Assembly: GCA_003162255.1 (NCBI GenBank)
Contig: PMMJ01000363.1
Span: 11,562-18,196 of the forward strand
DNA from: Acidobacteriaceae bacterium
Lineage (GTDB): Bacteria; Acidobacteriota; Terriglobia; Terriglobales; Acidobacteriaceae
Length of the DNA stretch: 6,635 nt
Reading direction: 5' to 3'
Part shown: positions 1 to 5,621 of the stretch, in pieces
Layout: each line of letters starts with the position of its first letter
How positions within the stretch are numbered: position 1 is the stretch's first letter
Translations under genes and position numbers: made by a program
The notes under the pieces: model-generated
The model's database searches: none
The model's input: only the letters and a program-made list of their open reading frames with translations
Told to the model about the DNA's origin: nothing

Positions 1-256
1 TGATCCAGATGGCGTCGACTCCGAGTTCATGCAGGTAACTCATCTTGGAGCTGATGCCGTTGAGATCGCCGATGCCGTCGTTATTGCTATCGGCAAAACT
101 GCGCGGGTAAATTTCGTAAAATACGGCGTGCTGCCACCACTGATGGCCTTCCGCGTCGACCGGTGCGACTTGGGCAGCGACGAAAAGAGAGCAGAAGAGG
201 GTTAGCAGCAATGGCATCATCAGCAATGGCGAGATCAGCGACGACCGCTTGGACAT
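1..256 (-). CDS. Secreted GH13 alpha-amylase/alpha-glucosidase family protein, N-terminal fragment
   Basis: This is the first 85 codons of a gene that runs off the left edge; the reading frame is open from ATG at 256 to position 2. Residues 1-31 look like a Sec signal peptide: basic start (MSKR), a hydrophobic core rich in Leu, Met and Phe (7-27), and small residues near a likely cleavage after VAA or QVA. Residues 40-85 carry the hallmark start of the GH13 catalytic barrel: WWQHAVFYEIYPRSF, then DSNNDGIGDLNGI (the calcium-binding-type loop seen in oligo-1,6-glucosidase, alpha-glucosidase and trehalose-synthase-like members), then YLHELGVDAIWI. The family hydrolyses or transfers alpha-glucosidic bonds; this member is probably exported to the periplasm or outside the cell. 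The catalytic Asp and Glu residues lie outside the window, so activity and exact substrate (starch, maltodextrin, sucrose or trehalose) cannot be judged. The start is supported by an AGGAGA Shine-Dalgarno 7 nt upstream. It has no evident link to the hyp genes. Confidence 0.88.
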   Translation of the reverse strand, partial: MSKRSSLISPLLMMPLLLTLFCSLFVAAQVAPVDAEGHQWWQHAVFYEIYPRSFADSNNDGIGDLNGISSKMSYLHELGVDAIWI

Positions 257-263
257 GAGTTTC

Positions 264-269
264 TCTCCT
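264..269 (-). promoter_or_regulatory. Ribosome binding site of the GH13 gene
   Basis: AGGAGA on the minus strand lies 7 nt before the ATG at 256. It fixes this ATG as the start and agrees with the signal peptide beginning there. Confidence 0.7.
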
Positions 270-276
270 GGGGAAA

Positions 277-305
277 ACATTAGAACGGGCGCGAGAAGTT
301 GGCAA
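277..305 (-). promoter_or_regulatory. Candidate sigma70-type promoter of the GH13 gene
   Basis: On the minus strand TTGCCA (300-305, five of six matches to TTGACA) is separated by exactly 17 bp from TAATGT (277-282, which keeps T1, A2 and T6 of the -10 consensus). Transcription would begin near 270, giving a 5' leader of about 14 nt that just includes the Shine-Dalgarno. This would make the GH13 gene a transcription unit separate from vapBC and hyp. It is pattern evidence only; sigma factor preferences of the host are unknown. Confidence 0.35.
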
Positions 306-336
306 ATGGACACGCGGGCTACATAAGTACGCTCCT

Positions 337-741
337 TCAGGCCTTCAGCCAAACTATAGGGAAACCGTGGCCTAGTTTGCGGAAATCGGAATCACTGGTC
401 AGCAGCGTGGCTTTGTGTTCGATCGCCAGCGCAGCCGCAAAGCTGTCGCCGTAGTAAAGCTTATGTTTGACCTTCACATCGGCGGCTTTGCATGCTCTCT
501 GCGGCGTTGCGTCCAGCACTTCTATTGGTAATGGAGCCACGGCGTGCAGGGCCATGAGAGCCCGATCGGGCCCGTGTTCGCGGAGAATGTTGCCATATAC
601 TTCGCCGTAATTCACCGCTGACATCAGCACACGGGCGCGCCCGCGCATGGCTTCTTTCAGAAGTTCGTTGATTCTGTAAGCACCCGGGGTTTTCTGCAGA
701 AAAGCAATCAGGGCGATGGCATCGAGCACGTAGGTCTTCAT
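337..741 (-). CDS. vapC: VapC-type PIN-domain ribonuclease toxin
   Basis: A 134-residue PIN-domain protein, the usual length for a type II VapC toxin. The acidic residues expected at the Mg2+-dependent RNase site are visible: D7 (VLDAIALIAFL), E47 (NYGEVYG), D99 (YYGDSFAAALA) and D117/D119 (TSDSDF). The AADVKVKHKLYYGD stretch before D99 is also typical. Family members cleave tRNA or rRNA and arrest translation until neutralised by their antitoxin. Its ATG overlaps the TGA of the upstream antitoxin gene in an ATGA, so the two are translationally coupled. One oddity is that the residue two after the first catalytic Asp is Ile9, where VapC proteins usually have Ser, Thr or Asn. The assignment to PIN/VapC is firm; the RNA target and whether the toxin is active cannot be told from sequence. 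Confidence 0.9.
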   Translation of the reverse strand: MKTYVLDAIALIAFLQKTPGAYRINELLKEAMRGRARVLMSAVNYGEVYGNILREHGPDRALMALHAVAPLPIEVLDATPQRACKAADVKVKHKLYYGDSFAAALAIEHKATLLTSDSDFRKLGHGFPIVWLKA

Positions 742-983
742 TTATCGCGCTTGCCCTCTTCGCGATGTTCCTTTTCCCAGATGGCCAGCAGGTCGGGCCC
801 GTCTGCAAACAAGCCCATGACACGGTCAATGTATTCCTCGGTGATGGGCTGGAGAACGATGCGGCCGAACTGGTCTTCCAGAAACTTGACCTTCGTGCCC
901 GCTTCGATTTTGTGTTTGCGGCGAAGCTCCACCGGAATCACTAGTTGGCCCTTGGAGGTGAAGGTTGAACATTGATCCTTCAT
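738..983 (-). CDS. vapB: AbrB/SpoVT-type antitoxin (VapB-like)
   Basis: An 81-residue protein. Residues 6-48 form a swapped-hairpin AbrB/MazE-type DNA-binding domain (STFTSKGQLVIPVELRRK, then GTKVKFLED, then RIVLQPI). Residues 49-81 are a charged, helical-looking tail (EEYIDRVMGLFADGPDLL, then WEKEHREEGKRDK) of the kind that wraps the partner toxin. By family knowledge it binds the PIN toxin, blocks its active site, and represses its own promoter, more strongly with toxin bound. It precedes the toxin with a 4-bp overlap. The start at ATG 983 is supported by an in-frame stop two codons upstream (an ATG-TAA at 992-987). No Shine-Dalgarno is evident; a possible -10 ends 7 nt before the ATG, so the message may be leaderless. 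The other possible name is generic 'AbrB/MazE/SpoVT family protein'; the PIN partner favours VapB. Confidence 0.88.
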   Translation of the reverse strand: MKDQCSTFTSKGQLVIPVELRRKHKIEAGTKVKFLEDQFGRIVLQPITEEYIDRVMGLFADGPDLLAIWEKEHREEGKRDK

Positions 984-985
984 GT

Positions 986-1018
986 CTTACATGCTATCAC
1001 AAGTAAGGCCGTCGTCGA
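986..1018 (-). promoter_or_regulatory. Candidate vapBC promoter with overlapping inverted-repeat operator
   Basis: In the 42-bp gap after hypF, the minus strand has TCGACG (1013-1018, four of six to TTGACA), a 16-bp spacer, and TAGCAT (991-996, four of six to TATAAT). The -10 lies inside an imperfect palindrome at 986-1007 with perfect 5-bp arms CTTAC and GTAAG separated by 12 bp, which is a plausible operator for an AbrB-type antitoxin. The predicted transcript would start at or next to the vapB ATG. This is a pattern-based inference; short arms like these can occur by chance. Confidence 0.35.
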
Positions 1019-1025
1019 TCCACTC

Positions 1026-3362
1026 CTACATCGCTCCCTGGGCGGCCGCGACCAACGCCTGTCCCAGGCTCAAACCGCCATCTCCGGACGGCACTTCTTT
1101 CTGCGTGAACACCTCAAATCCGGCTTCGGACAGCCGCGCTTCGAGCCGTTCGGACAGGTACACATTGTGAAACGTCCCGCCACTCAGGCACACACGATTG
1201 AGAGTGGATTTGCTCCGCAGGAGTTTTGCCAGTTCGACGAATCCCTCCACCACGCCGTTGTGAAAACGGCGGCTGATTGTCGCCACAGGGACACTTCGTC
1301 CGAGGTCATCCAGCAGCGCCTCAAACAGCGGCCGTGTGCTGATGATCCAGTGATTATCCTCGGGCGCGAGATCCGGCGCGAGCTTTATCGGATAGGGAAT
1401 GTCTTCTTCTGACGAAGCCATCTCTGACGCTGCCATCGCCATCTCCAGTTCGATCGCAGCCTGAGCCTCGTAATTGATCTGTTGACGGACTCCGACTAAC
1501 GCCTCCACGGCATCGAACAGACGCCCGCAGCTGGAGGTGAGGGGTGAATTCACGTTTTGTTCGATCATGCGCAGGAGAAGCTCAACCTTTGGCCGATCGA
1601 GTTGGCGCACGAATGGGATGTCGAGCTTCAGAAGCTCCAGCTTCAGAAAGTCGCGACCGAAATGATGTGCCAGGTAACTCACCGCCATCCGCCAGGGCTC
1701 ACGGATTGCGGCCGCTCCACCAGGCAAAGGCACATATTCAAAATGAGCGGCGCGTTCGTAGTCTTCATAGCCGGCGATGAGCGCTTCTCCGCCCCAGATA
1801 TTCCCGTCGGCGCCGTAGCCGGTGCCATCGAGGGCAAATCCGATTACACGGCCTCCAAGATGATTCTCCGCCATGCAGCTGGCAATGTGCGCGTGGTGGT
1901 GCTGCACGCCTACCAATTTCACGCCACTCTGTCGCAGCGCCCATTTGCTGGAGAAGTAGTCGGGATGGAGGTCGTAGGAGATGATTTCCGGCTGGACTTC
2001 AAGAATCCTTTCCAGATGCTCGATGGCTTCGTGGAAGAAACTATAACTTTCCACGTTTTCCAAATCTCCAACATGCTGGCTTAGAAAAGCGTGCTTTCCT
2101 TTGGTGAGGCAGATGGTGTTCTTGAGTTCGCCCCCGACGGCCAGCACTGGAGGCTGATCGTCTTTCAAGAAAACCGGGACCGGAACAAAACCGCGGGAAC
2201 GCCGCAACTGGCGCGTGATGCCGCCTGCAACTCGCACCACGGAATCGTCGCAGCGCAACAGGATGTCGCGATTATGCACGAGGAGGCAGTCGGCGAGACT
2301 GTTCAATCGATGGACTGCTTCCAGATTGTCGATGGCGATCGGCTCCTCACTTAGGTTGCCGCTCGTCATCACCAGAGCCTTGAAGCCTCCCTCTGCGAGC
2401 AGCAGGTAATGAAGCGGTGTGTACGGCAGAAAAATTCCCAGATAGCGGTTGAAGGGCGCGACCTCATCGGGAATTATGCTCGGCGGTTTCTTCGCCAGTA
2501 AGACTTTCTTTAGTAAAACAATGGGCCGCTGCATCGACTGCAGAACCGTCCGCGCCGCGGCATCCATTTCGCAGATTTCCTGCGCAGCCGACAAATTCGG
2601 AACCATGACTGCGAACGGCTTCTCGACGCGGCGCTTTCGCTGACGCAGCAGAGCGACCGCTGCCGGGTTCGTGGCATCGACCGCCAGATGGAATCCGCCC
2701 AGTCCCTTGACGGCGACGACCAGTCCGGCGTGCAGCCCAGAGGCCGCTTCGGCGATGGGATCGCGACATCCGATCCGCTTTCCCGACTTATCCCAGAGTT
2801 CCACCCGCGGTCCGCACTCCCAGCATGCGTTGGGCTGGGCGTGAAAGCGGCGGTCCAGCGGATTTTCATATTCCGCAAGACATGCCGGGCACATGGGAAA
2901 CATCGCCATTGACGTGCTCGGCCGGTCGTAGGGAATATCGCGAATGATGGTGAAGCGCGGCCCGCAGTTGGTGCAGTTGATGAACGGATAGCGATAGCGC
3001 CGATCATTCGGGTCGAACATTTCACGCAGGCAATCCGGACATATCGCAACATCCGGCGAAATGAGCGTGCGAACTTCTTCGCCTTCGTGGCTGTGGACAA
3101 TTCGGAAGTCTTGATCGCCATTACACGGCAAGTCGTGGACGGCCATGCTCGTGATCCGCGCCAGGGGCGGCGCTTCGGCGGGCAAGCGCTCGACGAAATC
3201 CTGAACGGTTTCTACCGGACCCTGGATTTCGATGGTGACTCCGGCGGGTGTGTTGCGGATCGTGCCTCTAAGGCGCCTGCCGGTAGCGAGTCGATAGACG
3301 TAGGGCCGGAATCCAACTCCCTGCACAATGCCGCAAACTTCGATCTGGCGCCGAACTTCCAT
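1026..3362 (-). CDS. hypF: Hydrogenase maturation carbamoyltransferase HypF
   Basis: A complete 778-residue HypF, close to the family's usual 750-780. It converts carbamoyl phosphate and ATP to carbamoyl-adenylate and loads the carbamoyl onto HypE for cyanide synthesis; it is cytoplasmic. Domains in order: acylphosphatase-like (1-90; VQGVGFRPYV with catalytic-type R19, and N37); two zinc fingers, C108-x2-C111-x18-C130-x2-C133 and C158-x2-C161-x18-C180-x2-C183; YrdC-like adenylating domain (about 200-390; KPFAVMV, LPYTPLHYLLL, TSGNLSEEPIA); Kae1-like transferase domain (about 400-778; metal-binding HHHAH at 488-492, DGTGYGADGNIWGGE from 512, SSCGRLFDAVEAL, LSGGTFHN and DGGLSLGQ). The start is ATG 3362, only 6 bp after the hypB stop; the conserved N-terminus begins at residue 5. 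A GAGG sits just 1 nt before the ATG, too close for a good Shine-Dalgarno, so coupling to hypB translation is likely. No frameshift or missing motif was seen. Confidence 0.97.
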   Translation of the reverse strand: MEVRRQIEVCGIVQGVGFRPYVYRLATGRRLRGTIRNTPAGVTIEIQGPVETVQDFVERLPAEAPPLARITSMAVHDLPCNGDQDFRIVHSHEGEEVRTLISPDVAICPDCLREMFDPNDRRYRYPFINCTNCGPRFTIIRDIPYDRPSTSMAMFPMCPACLAEYENPLDRRFHAQPNACWECGPRVELWDKSGKRIGCRDPIAEAASGLHAGLVVAVKGLGGFHLAVDATNPAAVALLRQRKRRVEKPFAVMVPNLSAAQEICEMDAAARTVLQSMQRPIVLLKKVLLAKKPPSIIPDEVAPFNRYLGIFLPYTPLHYLLLAEGGFKALVMTSGNLSEEPIAIDNLEAVHRLNSLADCLLVHNRDILLRCDDSVVRVAGGITRQLRRSRGFVPVPVFLKDDQPPVLAVGGELKNTICLTKGKHAFLSQHVGDLENVESYSFFHEAIEHLERILEVQPEIISYDLHPDYFSSKWALRQSGVKLVGVQHHHAHIASCMAENHLGGRVIGFALDGTGYGADGNIWGGEALIAGYEDYERAAHFEYVPLPGGAAAIREPWRMAVSYLAHHFGRDFLKLELLKLDIPFVRQLDRPKVELLLRMIEQNVNSPLTSSCGRLFDAVEALVGVRQQINYEAQAAIELEMAMAASEMASSEEDIPYPIKLAPDLAPEDNHWIISTRPLFEALLDDLGRSVPVATISRRFHNGVVEGFVELAKLLRSKSTLNRVCLSGGTFHNVYLSERLEARLSEAGFEVFTQKEVPSGDGGLSLGQALVAAAQGAM

Positions 3363-3368
3363 ACCTCG

Positions 3369-4049
3369 TCAGCTCGCAGTGTTCTGTGCCAGCGGTTTGC
3401 ATGCGCTGCGTCGTTCTCCCAGCCACATCATCCATTCGTGCAAACCCTTGCCAGTCAGGCAAGACATCTTCAAAATCTCCATCCCCGGATGCACCTTGCG
3501 GGCATTGTCCACCGCGGCGCCGATGTCGAAAGGGACGTAGGGGAGCAGGTCGACCTTGCTCAGCACCAGCAAGTCGGACTTGAAAAAGATGGCAGGATAT
3601 TTCAACGGCTTGTCTTCGCCCTCGGTAACGCTCAACACCACGATTTTGGCCGCTTCACCCAGGTCATAACTGGAGGGGCAAACCAAGTTGCCGACGTTTT
3701 CGATCAGCAGAAGATCCAGGTCTTCGAGCTTCCAATCCGCCAAATGACGTTCGATCATCCGAGCATCTAGGTGGCAAGTGCCGCCGGTGGTGATCTGTTT
3801 CACCGGGAAGTGAAATCGCTTGAGCCGGTTGGCATCGTTTTCCGTCTGAATGTCCCCCGTCAATACGGCCACGCGATCATGCCGCGGCAAGTTTTCCAGT
3901 GTGCACTCCAGAAGACTGGTTTTGCCGGAACCGGGAGAGCTGATGAAGTTCAGGCACAAAACGCCGTGCTCCTGAAATCGGGCACGCAACTCAGCCGCGA
4001 TGCGGTCGTTCTCACTGAGTACTTTTCTTTCCAGCGGTACTCGATCCAT
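3369..4049 (-). CDS. hypB: Hydrogenase nickel-insertion GTPase HypB
   Basis: A 226-residue SIMIBI-class GTPase that, with HypA, powers nickel delivery to the hydrogenase large subunit. Visible motifs: P-loop SSPGSGKT (37-44), TGDIQTENDA with D66, GGTCHLDA with the G-domain metal ligands C92-H93, ENVGNLVCP with C124 (the C-H-to-C spacing of 32 equals that recalled for E. coli C166/H167/C198), SVTEGEDKPLKYP (140-152), a guanine-specificity motif SKVD (164-167) and SCLTGKG (196-202). SKVD replaces canonical NKxD. The N-terminal CxxCGC nickel motif and His-rich stretch found in some HypB proteins are absent, so this is the short form. The ATG at 4049 is chosen because the conserved family start follows it and GGAGG lies 9 nt upstream; the frame is open further upstream (to 4487), but that part is an out-of-frame shadow of hypA. 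It overlaps hypA by 38 bp. Confidence 0.96.
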   Translation of the reverse strand: MDRVPLERKVLSENDRIAAELRARFQEHGVLCLNFISSPGSGKTSLLECTLENLPRHDRVAVLTGDIQTENDANRLKRFHFPVKQITTGGTCHLDARMIERHLADWKLEDLDLLLIENVGNLVCPSSYDLGEAAKIVVLSVTEGEDKPLKYPAIFFKSDLLVLSKVDLLPYVPFDIGAAVDNARKVHPGMEILKMSCLTGKGLHEWMMWLGERRSACKPLAQNTAS

Positions 4050-4392
4050 ATTCTTCCACCTCCAGATAGGCCAACTCCAACTCATCTCCACTGATGCACG
4101 TGGTTTCCAGGGTCGCGCATCGCGGACAGTGAGAATCGTAGTCGTGCACGACGAACTCATTGCCGCAAAGCAAACAGCGATGGCGACGGGGACAGAACTC
4201 GATCCCCAGTTCAAGCGACTCCAGATCGGTCTCGCGAACGATCGCTTCAAAACAGAAGCGCAACGATTCCGGATCGACGGCTGCCATTTCGCCGATGCGG
4301 ACGCCGACTTTGCACGGGTAGGTCCCCGGATGGAGGCCCATCTCGGTCCTGACCGCTTCCAGCACCGAATTCGCGATTCCCAGTTCGTGCAT
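4012..4392 (-). CDS. hypA: Hydrogenase nickel metallochaperone HypA
   Basis: A 126-residue HypA (family usually 113-120). It binds Ni2+ through the N-terminal Met-His-Glu (H2 is the key ligand) and passes it to the hydrogenase large subunit together with HypB. The N-terminus MHELGIANSVLEAV is diagnostic. The structural zinc site is C73-x2-C76 and C89-x2-C92 (CLLC and CPRC). The body contains VRIGEMAAVDPESLRFCFEAI, typical of the nickel-binding domain. The C-terminus (ELELAYLEVEE, then about a dozen extra polar residues) runs into hypB, with which it overlaps by 38 bp in another frame. The start at ATG 4392 is required by the His2 ligand; an AAGGA lies a few nt upstream. It is separated from hypE by a 107-bp spacer filled by inverted repeats, unlike the tight spacing elsewhere in the operon. 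Confidence 0.96.
   Translation of the reverse strand: MHELGIANSVLEAVRTEMGLHPGTYPCKVGVRIGEMAAVDPESLRFCFEAIVRETDLESLELGIEFCPRRHRCLLCGNEFVVHDYDSHCPRCATLETTCISGDELELAYLEVEEYGSSTAGKKSTQ
4059..4063 (-). promoter_or_regulatory. Ribosome binding site of hypB inside hypA
   Basis: GGAGG on the minus strand, 9 nt before the ATG at 4049 and within the hypA coding sequence. It decides the hypB start against the much longer open frame that reaches back to 4487. Confidence 0.7.
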
Positions 4393-4445
4393 ATTTCCTT
4401 CTTGCTGGTGGAGAGCCGGGGTCCTCGCCCTGCCGCCGCAGCTTT

Positions 4446-4466
4446 GGACGGGCGAGACGCCCGTCC
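4446..4466. repeat. REP-like perfect GC-rich hairpin between hypE and hypA
   Basis: Arm GGACGGGCG (4446-4454), a 3-nt loop AGA, and the exact reverse complement CGCCCGTCC (4458-4466): a 9-bp perfect stem with seven of nine pairs G-C. It lies within a GC-rich spacer segment (about 4411-4470) whose plus-strand translation reads like GRDARPS. From memory, that peptide signature and this palindrome recur as dispersed intergenic repeats in Acidobacteriota, Verrucomicrobiota and Planctomycetota genomes. No T-run follows the stem on either strand, so it is not a classical intrinsic terminator; it could still act as an RNA stability element between hypE and hypA. Repeat status in this genome cannot be confirmed from one copy. 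Confidence 0.6.
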
Positions 4467-4475
4467 CTCCCCGCG

Positions 4476-4496
4476 CATGACCATCATTCAGTCATG
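4476..4496. repeat. Small inverted repeat after hypE
   Basis: CATGAC (4476-4481) and its exact reverse complement GTCATG (4491-4496) are separated by 9 bp, just downstream of the hypE stop and next to the larger hairpin. The 6-bp stem is weak alone. It may mark the edge of the repeat unit or be chance. Confidence 0.35.
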
Positions 4497-4499
4497 GCA

Positions 4500-5579
4500 C
4501 TAGCAGATGCGCGGCAATTGATCGCCCGCCAGTATGTCCACAATCCGCGTCGTACCGAACGGCGTTCGCATCGTTACCAGTCCTGGGTTCTCTTTCTTTA
4601 CCGTGCCAATGATCTGCGCCTCTTTTCCCAACCGATGATTTCTCATCGCTTGCAGCACTGCGTCAGCGGACTCGGGGGCCACGATCGCGATCAGCTTGCC
4701 TTCATTGGCGACATATAAGGGATCAAATCCCAGCAACTCGCACGCGCCTCGAACTTCTTCGTGGATCGGAAGGGAACTTTCCTCCAGTTCGATCCCTACG
4801 CGCGAACGCTCTGCGATTTCGTTCAGCGTGCTCGATACACCGCCTCGCGTCGGGTCGCGCATACAGCGAATGTCACGCGTCACTGCCAACAGGCCGGCCA
4901 CCAGCGTGTGCAAGGCAGCACTGTCGCTTTGGATCTTTGTTTTGAACTCTGTCTCGAATTCCAGTCCCTCGCGTTGCGCCAGAATCGCGATGCCGTGATC
5001 GCCGATCGAACCGCTGAGGAGAACCTTGTCCCCGGGACGAGCACGGTCGGCGGAAAGATCGACGCCTTCGGGCACCAGTCCGATTCCGGTGGTGTTAATG
5101 AACAGGCCGTCGCCCTTCCCCTTCTCGACGACCTTGGTATCGCCCGTCACAACCTGTATGCCCGCCTCCGCTGCTGCCTGGCGCAGCGAATTCACCACGC
5201 GCCGGAGTTCGTCCATCGAGAAGCCCTCCTCGATGATGAAGGCGGCGCTCAAGAACAGCGGCGTTGCGCCTCCCATCGCCAGATCGTTCACCGTGCCGTG
5301 AACCGCGAGTGAGCCGATGTCGCCGCCAGGAAAGAACAGCGGTTTTACTACGAAGGAGTCGGTGGTGATGGCGAGACGCTGGCCGTTCACATTCACGATG
5401 GCCTGGTCATCCAGACGCGCCAGCACCGGATTCTGGAAGGCAGGCAGGAAGATGTCGCGAATCAACTCGGCGCTCAACTTGCCGCCACTGCCGTGCCCCA
5501 GCAGAATTGTGTCTTTGGCCGGGAGCGGCGTGGGGCAACTGAGTTCGAAATTCACTTCGCCGTGGGTTTTCGTTGACAC
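4500..5579 (-). CDS. hypE: Hydrogenase cyanide-ligand synthesis protein HypE
   Basis: A 359-residue HypE of the PurM/AIRS ATPase superfamily. It receives a carbamoyl group from HypF on its C-terminal cysteine and dehydrates it with ATP to a thiocyanate, then donates cyanide to iron on HypC-HypD. The protein ends in PRIC, with the reactive Cys as the very last residue (C359), as the family requires. Other signatures: HGSGGKLS (29-36), TDSFVVKPLFFPGGDIG (73-89), HGTVNDLAMGGA (94-105), VTGDTKVVEKGKGD and RDPTRGGV. I place the start at GTG 5579 because AGGAG (5585-5589) lies 5 nt upstream; a TTG at 5594 is in frame but falls in repeat sequence and has no such site. hypD ends 33 bp upstream, so the two are probably co-transcribed. 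Identity is very sure, the start moderately so. Confidence 0.96.
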   Translation of the reverse strand: MSTKTHGEVNFELSCPTPLPAKDTILLGHGSGGKLSAELIRDIFLPAFQNPVLARLDDQAIVNVNGQRLAITTDSFVVKPLFFPGGDIGSLAVHGTVNDLAMGGATPLFLSAAFIIEEGFSMDELRRVVNSLRQAAAEAGIQVVTGDTKVVEKGKGDGLFINTTGIGLVPEGVDLSADRARPGDKVLLSGSIGDHGIAILAQREGLEFETEFKTKIQSDSAALHTLVAGLLAVTRDIRCMRDPTRGGVSSTLNEIAERSRVGIELEESSLPIHEEVRGACELLGFDPLYVANEGKLIAIVAPESADAVLQAMRNHRLGKEAQIIGTVKKENPGLVTMRTPFGTTRIVDILAGDQLPRIC

Positions 5580-5584
5580 GCGCG

Positions 5585-5589
5585 CTCCT
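5585..5589 (-). promoter_or_regulatory. Ribosome binding site of hypE
   Basis: AGGAG on the minus strand, 5 nt before GTG 5579. It supports the GTG start over TTG 5594, which would place this Shine-Dalgarno inside the coding region. Confidence 0.6.
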
Positions 5590-5593
5590 AGCA

Positions 5594-5621
5594 AGTTCTC
5601 AGTTCCCAGTTCTCAATTCTC
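5594..5621. repeat. Degenerate 7-bp tandem repeat at the hypD/hypE junction
   Basis: Four adjoining heptamers on the plus strand: AGTTCTC (5594-5600), AGTTCCC (5601-5607), AGTTCTC (5608-5614) and AATTCTC (5615-5621), followed by a partial AGT. Each differs from the AGTTCTC consensus by at most one base. The array supplies the hypD stop codon and its last two codons, and part of the spacer before hypE. Similar heptamer runs (GAGAACT on the other strand) are, to my recollection, frequent in intergenic regions of Acidobacteriota. Confidence 0.75.

Noticed and set aside
87..305. Minus-strand open frame of 72 codons
   Set aside because: It is in a different frame from the GH13 gene, which has clear family motifs, a signal peptide and a Shine-Dalgarno over the same bases.
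334..348. Two copies of CCTTCAG one base apart at the vapC stop
   Set aside because: Only two short copies, partly coding; probably chance.
1557..2084. Plus-strand open frame of 175 codons inside hypF
   Set aside because: It is antisense to the Kae1-like domain of HypF and shows no motif or convincing start signal.
3087..3770. Plus-strand open frame of 227 codons across the hypB/hypF junction
   Set aside because: It is antisense to two well-supported genes, has no recognisable domain, and is the kind of long antisense frame expected in GC-rich coding DNA.
4446..4466. Intrinsic terminator after hypE
   Set aside because: The stem is strong, but no T-run follows it on either strand, and hypA continues the same pathway downstream.
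4050..4487. N-terminal extension of hypB by 146 residues in the same open frame
   Set aside because: The extension is hypA read in another frame, has no HypB-like sequence, and crosses the hypE-hypA repeat spacer. GGAGG plus the conserved N-terminus place the start at 4049.
4000..4503. Plus-strand open frame of 167 codons opposite hypA
   Set aside because: It is a shadow of hypA; its GRDARPS-like segment comes from the repeat hairpin, not from a real protein.
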